From Rhizopus sp. PT2906 (taxonomy: Eukaryota > Mucoromycota > Mucoromycetes > Mucorales > Rhizopodaceae), in the NCBI GenBank assembly GCA_025529335.1, contig JAMYHX010000493.1, forward strand, positions 1 to 31,857: a stretch of 31,857 nucleotides of DNA, read 5' to 3'. Every line of letters begins with the position of its first letter. Position 1 is the first letter of the stretch. A program made the translations under genes and the position numbers. Positions 22,423-31,857 of the stretch are shown piece by piece. The notes under the pieces were generated by a model. It saw only the letters and a list, made by a program, of their open reading frames with translations. It was not told the DNA's origin and did not search any database.

Positions 22423-25376
22423 TTACAGTTTGAACTTATCCCAGTGTATTGTCCGTTGTATTACCGTAGGCTTGAGGGATAAACTCAATGGAATAACAGA
22501 GGGCCTTCCGTGAGCGCATTGAAAAGGAAAACTTGATTTTGATAAATTGTCAACGATATCCTGGCATTGTTCCAAGCTTAATGGGTCATTGAACATGATG
22601 GCACCTATAGTTATGTATGTTAATCTCTTTTCTTTTTGATAGACAAATGAGCATACTTCTGCAAGCTTTTGATTTTAATATATCGACCATTCCCTTTGGA
22701 CAATTTGTCTTGACAATAGCTGGGTTGTAATGTTGCTCCACAATCCAATAGACATAATCTCTTATGATATTTTTAATTAAAGCGTGATTAGTAATACATC
22801 TGTCCGCAATGAGTTCTGGTAAGCGTGTAACATAGACTCTGTAATAGCCCTTTGTATTGGGCGTGCTACTAAAATAGTGCGAACTTGACAAAATGACTGT
22901 GTCGTCACTAACAGAGCTAGCAATAGACTTTGCTGCTGTCGTTACCAGATGTATACCCCATATCTTCAAGTACTCCAAAATGCGGTCACTCGTCATCAGT
23001 TCATATTCTGCTGCGGAATTCAAGTCAAATGGGATACAGGGTTCAAGTACCACCGTCTTTCGAGAAATAATGTCACTCTTCATCATTGATTCTAGCTTGA
23101 TCCTCTCGTCTGCAGCATGTTGGTCCATCATTAGTATGCTTTTATCATCCAATTTGATAGCAATGAATTTGCGATCGACTTGACCAAGCACTTTTGCTGA
23201 TTTCAAATCTTCTCTGGACAGTCGATTGGGAATACTCAAAAAGGTGCCAAACTGGCTGCTATCAAGTGGAGTCATGCTGCTTATGTGGCTACCGCTCCAT
23301 TGACCGCTGTTGTTATGGTTGCTGTTCTGTCTTTTTAGGCTAGACCTGTCAATGGTCGAGGCGTGGGAAAAAGGATAATTTGAAGTAGCGGGAGGAGTAA
23401 GGAAACTAGAATAAAATAGCGGGTAAGCATCATGACTTTTTTTTTAAGCGAAACAAACTAACGAGTGTCCTGTTCGAGGGTCAATGTAATACACTGTTCC
23501 TGTTTCTGGGTCAGTCCAAGTTACAGTGGGGTTTGTCGGCTGAAGTATTGTGGATGATGACGATGAATGTCTTACATAGGGGCTCTTGCTACTATCACCG
23601 CTTATTGTACTTTCTGTCACAGAGTGGGTTGCCTTTTGTTTTTTTGAGACAGTTTCATCCTTCTCTATTGTTAAGCCAGATAAGGTTAGAAACTGCCGAG
23701 TAAAACGCTGTAAAAGGGTCTTGATGTAATGGAATTCTGAGAACTCATCGAAAATGTCTAAATGAATACTAATATCATATGAATTCCATTTATCGCACTC
23801 CAATTTAATGAAAAATATGGGATGCTTTGCCATATTACGACGGTCTGAATCATATAACGTGAGGTCAAGTTACAGCTACAATGACGTGTTTACCTTTTAG
23901 TTTTGTGGTATGGTTACTTTCCTAATAGACATGATTAAAGATGATCATACTATTTTTTTTTCTTTTTGCTATAACGTACTGTCAGGACATTTTTAAATGA
24001 CGAAGGGAATAGATTGGAAACAACCTTATAGAGATCATTCGTAGTTGGTATACAATAGTTGTTGATGACTTTTACAAACGGAGATCAGTATTTTACAATT
24101 AACAACTTTCTTATCTCTTCTTACATAGATACTGATAAGTCTGTAAATGAAAATAGATTAGAAGAAGCAACTTGTAAATGGATACAAGGATACCTTATTT
24201 AGGTAACCATGAGTAGAAAAGAAACCATGGATGTTAATATTATCCTCGTGCATCTCTAAGGGCTCGATATACTATGTTTGGTTAGATTGAATTGAACATA
24301 AATTGGGGTTATTCGTACTTTTATTATTTCTGGTCCCGCTATTTGCCTAAAGGTATCTATGCTTGAAGAGGTCTACAAAGGAAATAAGTACATGATGCCA
24401 TCTACAGTGAAAAATATGACCTTTTTAAGATAAAGGACCTTTGTATCCCGTGTGCCATCTATCAAGGTAAACTGAATACAAGGAAAACAAAGGGCATACA
24501 TAGTCAAGAGACGTTTCACAGACTCCATCATGACGACATATTGATAAGGTGTACTAGCTTGTCGTCTACGTACAGGATACTATGGCAACCAGATCACTAT
24601 GGTGAATTTGTGCAAGGAAACCATAGTACGATTAATTACCTTATAGAATAAGTCCTTTACGATCACTATTGTCCCTGATTGAGCCATCTTTGTGTGTTTA
24701 GAAATCTCACCCATTAATTTACTCTCCTATAAAATAACAAGGGCCCGAGTTTAAAAATTAAAATCCACTGATTATCTCTTTACCCTCCAAACTGCTTCAA
24801 AAGTGTCAGTTGACGAGCGATATCTTGATATTATCTTTACAATAGATTCATTCATGATAGAGGCTAATGCTAAATTAACGTCACATTAGATAAAGATATG
24901 TAACCCCGTATACAAGTTACCTTCGCCTCGGAATCCAAATGTCTTTAATTGACTTAGATCTTTTAATGAATGACATTTTGAGGATACTATTTTTGATAAT
25001 CAGCACTGTGTTACATAATTCAATCTCCACCTCACCATATCGTCTTCCAAGCTGAGACATGTTTTCAATACCAATTCCATTATCACTCACTTGAATACTA
25101 AACTTTACAGTATCCACAGAAACATGAATCGAAGATGCTTCAGCATCAATAGCTTTGAAACTTTTTTTCAGTTCAATGTGATTTCTGTAACATGTGTCCC
25201 ATTTACCATTTTGAACAAGTTCTTTTACACAATCAGTTAATGTCGAAATGACAACGGAGCTTTTTTTCTTCACATTAGCGAGTTTTCGGGAAAGTTGAGG
25301 AAAGTTGAACTTACGATCTTAATTTGTAAACTACACTTGAATCAATAGGTTCAATTGGATACCTTTCAATAGACAT
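22423..25376 (-). CDS. MLH3: DNA mismatch repair / meiotic endonuclease MLH3
   Basis: MutL homologue that pairs with MLH1 to resolve meiotic crossovers. Fifteen exons: 25376-25315, 25259-25207, 25152-25036, 24986-24921, 24869-24784, 24726-24640, 24579-24421, 24372-24319, 24271-24194, 24140-24125, 24068-23980, 23921-23894, 23844-23463, 23405-22657, 22604-22423. Together they give 735 aa, every junction in phase. The GHKL ATPase motifs are VQNAIDAEA (36-44), DNGIGI (62-67) and GFRGEALAS (95-103). Transducer-domain text continues through YPVRRR and YLFINN. A MLH3-typical motif GTVYYIDPRTGHSFL precedes the C-terminal domain. The metal-binding endonuclease motif DQHAADERIKLE (520-531) is intact, as are KACRS and CAHGRPS (705-711). 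It looks functional despite bordering decayed transposons. It is shorter than animal MLH3 because the disordered linker is short. Confidence 0.94.
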
Positions 25377-25743
25377 GGATTCTATTGCCAAACAAAAAAA
25401 CAAAAAAGAAACAAAAGGATGAGAAACAAGAATGAGAAAAAAAAAACCACTATGAAATCAAGTCACATCGACTCTTTACTTCTTTTACTCTTTACTTTTC
25501 GTTTCAAACTTGTTTACTAGATACTCTTTATTTTTCAAAACAATTCATTTCAAAGAAGGAAGGTGACTCCAGGGTACGATAAAGTTTAAATAAACGTCCG
25601 ATCAGGCCCGTAATGCGTGAGAAAACACAAATACTGGAACCAATAGAATACGTTTATAATTGAAATACCGTTTATCACTAAGACGCGCAAAAAAAAAGTA
25701 TTTAAAGACCTCCAACTTTTTCAATTTTCCAGTTCTTCTCCTT
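25377..25743. promoter_or_regulatory. Divergent promoter between MLH3 and the transporter
   Basis: A 367-bp region between divergent start codons with A-rich, then TTTACTCTTTACTT-type pyrimidine sequence (about 25480-25530). No named binding site is recognised. Confidence 0.45.
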
Positions 25744-27141
25744 ATGAGTCAATATATCGTTGAAGCCAAACCAGGGTCACATCCTGCATCTATAAATAAT
25801 GAAAAGCAACAAGATAACTTTGAAGCCTCCTTATGTGAAGAACAAATCGAACACGTACCACAAGGCACTGCCTCACCTGGAAAAGCATTGTTCATGTTAT
25901 TAAAGGCTTTTATTGGTACAGGTGTCATCTTCTTGCCAGGATCGTAAGTAATATTACTATATTTTTAATAAATAGAAATTGTAACACTTTATTTTCAAAG
26001 ATTTGCTAGCGGAGGTTTAGTCTTGTCTATTATCCTAATGGTCGTCTTGGGCTCCCTTTGTCTTCTTGCATTCCAACTCCTGGTACAGGCACAACAAAAG
26101 ATTGGTGGTTCCTATGGCGACGTTGCTGAGCATCTTTATGGTCGCTACTTGAAGATCTTGATCAATTTTTTCTTGTGTATATCTCAAATGGGCTTTGTCT
26201 CTTCCTATATGATTTTTATTTCTGAAAACATTGGCATTGTCGTCAACACAGTCAACCACTGTAATGCCCCCTTTGACGCCAAGTACTACATTTGGATCAT
26301 CCTTGCTGCAATCATTCCCATCTGCTGGGTTCGTAAAATTGCCCGTCTGTCTTATGTGGCTATCATCGCCGATACATTTATTGCCTTTGGTTTGATCTGT
26401 ATCCTCTACTTTACCTCTAGTCAAATCGCTCAACATGGCCCTGGCAATAATATTGTTCTTGTCAACAGCCAAGACTTTGCTCTTATGATCGGTACTGCTG
26501 TCTTTTCATTCGAAGGCATCGGTATGGTTCTTCCTGTGGTTGAAGGAATGAAAGAACCTAAAAAGTTCCCTCTCGTCTTGACTATCGGTATCTTTATCTG
26601 TATCTTCGTATTTACTCTGATCGGAACTATTGGCTATGTTGCCTATGGTGATGTTATTCAAGCCAGTATTGTTGCAAACATCCCTCGTGTGCCTCTGTCT
26701 ACGACTGTTCAGGTACTTTATGCCTGTGCCATGATTCTGTCTTCTCCCTTCATGCTTTACCCTCCTTTGTCAATTATCGAAAAAGCCGTCTTCAGAGACC
26801 GCTCAGGACAAAAGAGCGTCACCGTCAAGTGGCTTAAAAATTTTGTTCGTTCCCTGATTCCCATCGTCTGTGCTGTTATCAGTTTCAGTGTCGGTTCATC
26901 CAACTTGGATAAATTTGTTTCCTTGGTTGGTTCAGTTGCCTGTTTACCTCTTTGCTTCATTTTCCCTGGTCTTTTCAACTTTAAGGTTACCAAGAAGAAG
27001 TACTTGAGAGCTATTGATGTATTCCTTGTTATCTTTGGATTCGGAGTTATGGTTTATACCATGTATATCAACATCAACTCTTGGGTTCATCCCGTGCCCA
27101 AGACTGGACCCGTTTTTGACTTGGATGGTTGTTCAACCTAG
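25744..27141 (+). CDS. Vacuolar-type amino-acid transporter (AVT3/4, SLC36-like)
   Basis: Amino acid/auxin permease family member, 446 aa from two exons (25744-25943, 26001-27141). The hydrophilic N-terminus (about 45 residues) lies before the first membrane segment, which carries the family motif LLKAFIGTGVIFLPGSFASGG, split by the intron. About eleven membrane segments follow. The conserved IGMVLPVVEGMKEPKKFP block matches the segment-6 region of AVT3/AVT4 and SLC36. In yeast these export neutral amino acids from the vacuole; substrate and location here are inferred. I chose the ATG at 25744 because an upstream in-frame Met at about 25660 would add a basic, phenylalanine-rich stretch unlike the family. 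It converges on the TTC39-like gene, with a 120-bp gap. Confidence 0.9.
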
Positions 27142-27261
27142 AGCAGAAGAGATTGCATCGTTGATCGGCAGCTCTTCTTTTTGTAAATAGATTTTATACA
27201 AACACACATATTTAATACATGTATAAAAATTCTCATTTTATTATTATAATAAACATTTATA

Positions 27262-30004
27262 TTAACATGACCCAAAACTTGACCGATCCACAGCTTTGTC
27301 AATGGACTCATTTCCTTCATCCTCACAATCCGTCGTGCTCTCACTGGACTGGTACATGATGATACCGCTATCGTTCAGTATGTTGCCAGTACACATGATC
27401 GATGAGTTCAATTTACATTGCTTTTTTAATTCTATTGGAGATACTCCAACCTCTTCTGCGTGAGTCATCGCCAAGTTAATTTTCTAAAGTAGGTTTAGTG
27501 ACAGTTTTATTCCTTTTGTTTTTTATATTTACCATCACTAACCGATTTTCAAAGTCATAATTTGTATATTTAAGTGCAGTCTGCCAGAATGAGACGCCTT
27601 GAGGCCTTTGTTCCATATTCCAAGCAGTGACACCAGCCTCCCTAAAGAACAAGATGAATAAAAAGTTTTATACATGTATATGCACATACCAAAAGATATA
27701 AGGAACAATCCACTTTTCGGCGTTGATCTTGTGTCTTTGGTCAATAACCCAATTGAGATGTATTATAGATTCTTGATGACAATTCATAGCGTTTAGTATA
27801 GCTACTTTGAGCAACAATAGGACGCCACGTTGATCTTCATACTGAGGTGGGGGTGTCTCTGGTAAGAGCTCGCGTGTGCGTATGGTGTATTCCAGCTTTT
27901 CAGCCTCCAGTATTCCACTGAGCGCGTCATCGACGAGTTCGAGATTATGTTCGAGTTCATGAATACCCATGAATTCAAAGGCATTCATGAAATAAAGATA
28001 CTCGAGAGCGCAGAGGATCATGTCCATGTCCTGATATCCGCTTGACTGAAGAAATCTGACCTTGCGAAGAATATATTGTTCGGTCGCTGAAGGTTTGTCG
28101 CTTATGAGCGATGGCACGTCAGCGAGGGCCAAGATCGCCTCGGTGCGTTCACCCATCATGTCTAAGCAGGCAGCGGAGAGGTATCGAAAGAGAGCCGGTG
28201 AGAAGTATTTATCGTTGTAAAGCGTGGAGAAGATATCGTTGGCTTCCTTCCAGTGACTATGCATCATATGGTTCAATGCGATCTCATAGCTGCATACATG
28301 TCGCATCTCGACCTCGGCCCATTCGTTTTTGCTAATCTCGCTTGCATAGAGAAATGACTGAGATGAGAGGATCAGGTTACGGGCCAGACGCGATGTACGA
28401 CCTGCAAAGTACAAAAAAATGCAAGAATTTGGGTAGATACGTTGAGCGTCCAGTAAGGTCTCTATCGCTGGCTGTGTATATTCACCAGCTAGAAGCTGAG
28501 GACAAAGCGATGTCAGAGTGGTGTAGTAGGCTAGTAACATGACAGAAGCCATAGGTGATCGGACCCTGCGTTCTTCTAAGCAGAGTTTGAGTAGCACAAA
28601 CCCAAGATGCTTATCTGGTTTCCATCCAAATGCTGAAATAACGCGTAATACTTTTTGTGGCAGTGATGATAAAATTAAGTGAATGGCTCCTATTCTAAAA
28701 AGAGAAATCACTGAGTATACCATATATGCAACTTTGTGTTATAGTTACCCAAACTGAATACCAGAGATCGTGCCACCATCAATATATTCATTGTGAAGCT
28801 GGCCCATGCGTTTATATTCTTCCCAGACAATGCTATAGCTTACATAAGCTAATATTCATATGATATAAGATATACACCCTATAAAAAGTACACACACACT
28901 GCATTTTACCTCTTCTCAAATTTAATCCACACTTGACATATCCTGTTACTGTTTCCTGTAATAAATATAGTATCGCTATTTGAAGACACGCCTCAGCCTT
29001 GACAACATGTGCCCTTAAAATACCATTCGAAATGGGTTCAACTCTGTGCATTTCCAGCTGTTTGGGCTTGACTGGTTTGATATCTGTTGGGACAGCTTTT
29101 GAAAGTCTGATGTATTGACGACAAGAGGAAAGATATTGACTCACAGTGCTACCAATATGTCGCCTAGTAGCTTTATCAATTTGTGCAGTCGCGATTTGGT
29201 AAACTTTGGTTAATACATAGATAGCATCTTGGTGTACTTGATGATCGAGTGTCTACACAGAATTCATTAAGAATAAGGTTATTTTCTTGTTCTTTTTTTT
29301 TTTCGTACTATGACAGCTAGAAAAAGATGTTTATGTTAGACAACAAGCAAAAGGTCTTAAATCTATTTTTACCTTTTAAAAACATCATTGAACCTAATCC
29401 TAATGCATGCAGTGGATCACTATTGATATGTTAATAAGGTTTCTATATCATTATATCGAGGTACCTATTCGCTTGTTGCTCAAATAATCTTTTGGCATTC
29501 ATAAACTGATTATTAAACAGGCAAAAGACAGCCTTTTGTATAGGTTCATCTGGTATACGTCATGAGTATACTCTTCTTATTATTATTACTTTCCTTTTTA
29601 CCTGCTTTCTCTTGTTCCCTTGGAGTGAGCGTATTCGCTTGGATTGATTTAGTGTCCACACAACCGAGTGTGATCAGATTGGCTTCGTTACTTGAACCAT
29701 GGTTGACCAAAAGATGACTGTGACTGATATGTCGATCAAGTTCATAGTCAACAATAACTTGTTCCTCTCTTTTTAATTTTTTTGATGTATAATATTGCTC
29801 TGACTGGTTATTCATTTGAGTTGTTGTCGTCATCTTGCGCGCTTTTTCATCTTTATTTTGCTGTTGTACGATCAATATGGACTGAAGCACATTGACAATC
29901 TGCTCTAATTCCAATGGGCCCTCATTATCCTTGATATGCTCTGTACTCATCGGATCTATACAACGTTCTTCGACTGTATCTTTTAATTCCAGGACAGCAA
30001 CCAT
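27262..30004 (-). CDS. TTC39: TTC39/Iml2-family TPR protein
   Basis: A 773-aa protein from nine exons: 30004-29602, 29549-29465, 29419-29373, 29316-29309, 29252-28910, 28848-28749, 28694-27690, 27641-27533, 27483-27262; all phases agree. The family signature (Iml2/TTC39) is clear: KAVFCLFNNQFMNAKRLFE, LGLGSMMFLKAVITLDHQV, GGTISGIQFGIGAIHLILS, a long alpha-helical repeat region, and EAGVTAWNMEQ near the end. Yeast Iml2 is linked to lipid-droplet and inclusion-body clearance; the role here is not shown. An extra N-terminal region of about 130 aa is Gln/Asn/Thr-rich and probably disordered. Exon 4 is only 8 nt. It is required to keep frame and restores the conserved LKAVITLD reading. Confidence 0.88.
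29309..29316 (-). other. TTC39: 8-nt coding micro-exon of the TTC39-like gene
   Basis: CTGTCATA bounded by TTCTAG upstream and GTACGA downstream on the minus strand. The preceding exon ends in phase 1 and the next begins in phase 0. Only these 8 nt join them without a stop, giving FLKAVITLDHQ. Confidence 0.7.
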
Positions 30005-30289
30005 GTTTTCAGTTATTTAGTAATATAAAAAGAAGAAGAAAAGTGTCAATCACTTCTTTCAATACAAAACAAAGGGGGATGTCAATAAGGAGACTGATAT
30101 ATCGTGTTAGATAATGTCTCCTATTATCCCCTTCTTTTTCTCCCTTCTTTCCTTCTATCCTGTCTTATAATATACAAACTAGGTTTAATGAAAAAGTATA
30201 AACACAAAAGGTAAATCATGCTTTTGTCATTCATAATGCAGAATATTTGATATCACCATTTTATTAAAAAATAAAGGAGTATATGCTAT

Positions 30290-31253
30290 TTAGGCAAACA
30301 GAGGTTCAAACACGTTAGGTTTATACTTTAATAGTGCTTCTTTATCCGCCTGTCATTTTTATCTTAGTTTTGATTCATTTGTTATCTTGTCATCTTACCT
30401 CTTCTGCTCCTTGACAGGCAGCTTCAAATACCTTGTAAAGTTGTCTCTGTAATTCCAACATTTCTCTATCTAAATGCAATCTATGTCAAAAAAAAAAAGG
30501 AGAGAGAAAGTGAAGACTAGTTTACCTTGCTTATCAAAATAGTACGACCAACATTTTGCCACGCTACTCATGATGACCCCCTCATAAGTGCTGATCCTTG
30601 GCCAACATACTTGAATGACAGCTATTAAGCTGTGTGCAGCTAACTGATTAATCCTTCTCATCTCTAGATTATCACTGTAAGGAACAGTCGATAGTGATTG
30701 ACATAACGAGGGAATGATGCCTTTCAAATATTGTACACTTGATGCACCCAGTTCTTCAAATAGTCTCGGAATGGGTTGAAGCAAGATAGGTAAAAATCTG
30801 ATCTTTTCTCCTGCATGTAATAGTCCTGTCAGAACGCCTTCGGTCATCACTCTTTCGTACAGATCGCAACGAGATCGCCCTTGTTTTGTATAAGCTATGA
30901 GGTCTATTATACAAGGATATGCTGCTTCAACAAGAGGAGCATCTCTGTCTTGTGTCAAGTAGTATAAACAATTAAACAACGACTATTAAGTGTGAGTTAT
31001 TGCATACATACAGCCCAACCAGACTACCTCCAAAAATACATTATCCAGATTGTTCTTGATGATACCAGCCGAGTTCATTCGAGTGATCATGACATGCACA
31101 AGAGAAACTCCTTTGGTTCGATATTGAATATCATAGTCATCAAGGACAATCAACACAGGTGGGATCAGCAAGTTTAGGTTTTCCTCAAGTTTCAAAGGCT
31201 GTGCACGCGTAAAGAAAGTTTATTAATACCACCTTTTTCTCTTTCTCAATCTT

Positions 31254-31285
<32 letters not shown>

Positions 31286-31553
31286 TCTTTTACACACATA
31301 CATCAGCTTTGTTTATGATCCAATATAGGATGTCAACATGATGATCTGACTTCCAAGCTTGTTGCTCATGTAGCTCATCATCCCTTGCATACCTCGAAGG
31401 TCGCTTAAGTGCAGGGTGATGAAGAGCATTTCTTTTGAATGCAGGTTGTAATTTGTTTGATAGAATGTCTCTCAAGTGAACTTGTAAAATATGATTGGAC
31501 TTGTCACAAACATTCTCACAGGTACAGCTGAAGGTCTGAATGAAGTTATCCAT
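30290..31553 (-). CDS. TTI2: TELO2-interacting protein 2 (Tti2)
   Basis: Component of the Tel2-Tti1-Tti2 (TTT) co-chaperone that matures PIKK kinases (TOR, ATM, ATR, DNA-PK) with Hsp90. A 336-aa protein from five exons: 31553-31302, 31198-31028, 30982-30526, 30469-30399, 30349-30290. Family text includes HHPALKRPSRYARDDELHEQ, then LLIPPVLIVLDDYDIQYRTKG, and TQDRDAPLVEAAYPCI, within an all-alpha HEAT-like fold. The protein ends KYKPNVFEPLFA. It is shorter than animal TTI2 (about 500 aa), mostly at the N-terminus. A more upstream start cannot be excluded, but the ATG at 31553 is preceded by low-complexity DNA. Intron 1 contains a (CT)n tract. Its stop codon is 285 bp upstream of the TTC39-like start, on the same strand. 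Confidence 0.85.
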
Positions 31554-31857
31554 GAGTCTCTCTCTATGTGTGTGAGTGTGGTGTGTAAAATTTTTTTAAT
31601 TTCCGTAGCACTGAATGCACACCAATTTTTTTTATAGTGCGTGTACTGTTATTCTCTGCGTAGGGTTCCCAAAAAGAGAGAGAAAGAAAGAAAAAGAGAG
31701 TTTTTTTTTTTTTTCTTTTACTTTTACTTTTTTTTTTTTTTTTTTTTAAAAAAGAATCCTTGTATTCTTTTCTTTACATTTGTGTGTGTGTTTGTGTGTT
31801 CATTGACTTTAAAGGAGTTAACTTTACACGCATACTAAAGAACAGTAATTTATCAAT
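31554..31857. other. TTI2 upstream region, low complexity
   Basis: About 300 bp to the window edge with TG/GA repeats, long T homopolymers (31701-31747) and a TGTGTG run (31782-31799). It likely holds the TTI2 promoter. Open frames here are produced by the homopolymers. Confidence 0.6.

Noticed and set aside
31641..31838. Open frame rich in Phe near the right edge
   Set aside because: It is generated by long T homopolymers.

Overview
The window is nuclear DNA of a fungus, most probably an early-diverging one of the Mucorales or a close relative. The evidence is AT-rich intergenic DNA, dense short introns (about 45-75 nt, GT-AG), a class IV chitin synthase, and genes shared with animals but patchy in yeasts (DNAJC11-type, MEA1-type and TTC39-type). 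The genus cannot be fixed from the sequence alone. All gene models below were spliced by hand and checked for reading phase and for conserved motifs across each junction.

Layout. Positions 1-3911 hold three genes on the minus strand: a DNAJC11-like mitochondrial J-protein (open at the left edge), the U6 snRNA exonuclease USB1, and a small MEA1-like protein. Divergent from MEA1-like is an NHP6-type HMG-box gene (4281-4755, +). After a gene-poor 2.1 kb comes the largest subunit of RNA polymerase III (6859-11386, +). It converges on a class IV chitin synthase (15016-11666, -).

From about 15.0 to 22.4 kb no intact host gene was found. This interval is a graveyard of mobile elements. It holds a decayed Tc1/IS630-like transposase, a broken gene of unknown family, and a gene with resolvase-like (serine recombinase) features. 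That last gene is interrupted by a solo LTR with a perfect 5-bp target duplication. A second, truncated copy of it lies in inverted orientation, and two 59-bp inverted arms lie between the copies.

The right third is gene-dense again: MLH3 (25376-22423, -, 15 coding exons, endonuclease motif intact), a vacuolar-type amino-acid transporter divergent from it (25744-27141, +), a TTC39/Iml2-family TPR protein (30004-27262, -, including an 8-nt micro-exon), and TTI2 (31553-30290, -).

The genes are ordinary cellular housekeeping: mitochondrial cristae, U6 maturation, chromatin, Pol III transcription, cell wall, meiotic recombination and mismatch repair, vacuolar transport and PIKK assembly. I see no operon-like or biosynthetic-cluster logic. 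The candidate for something poorly described is the resolvase-like mobile gene and its inverted relic at 18.46-21.90 kb.
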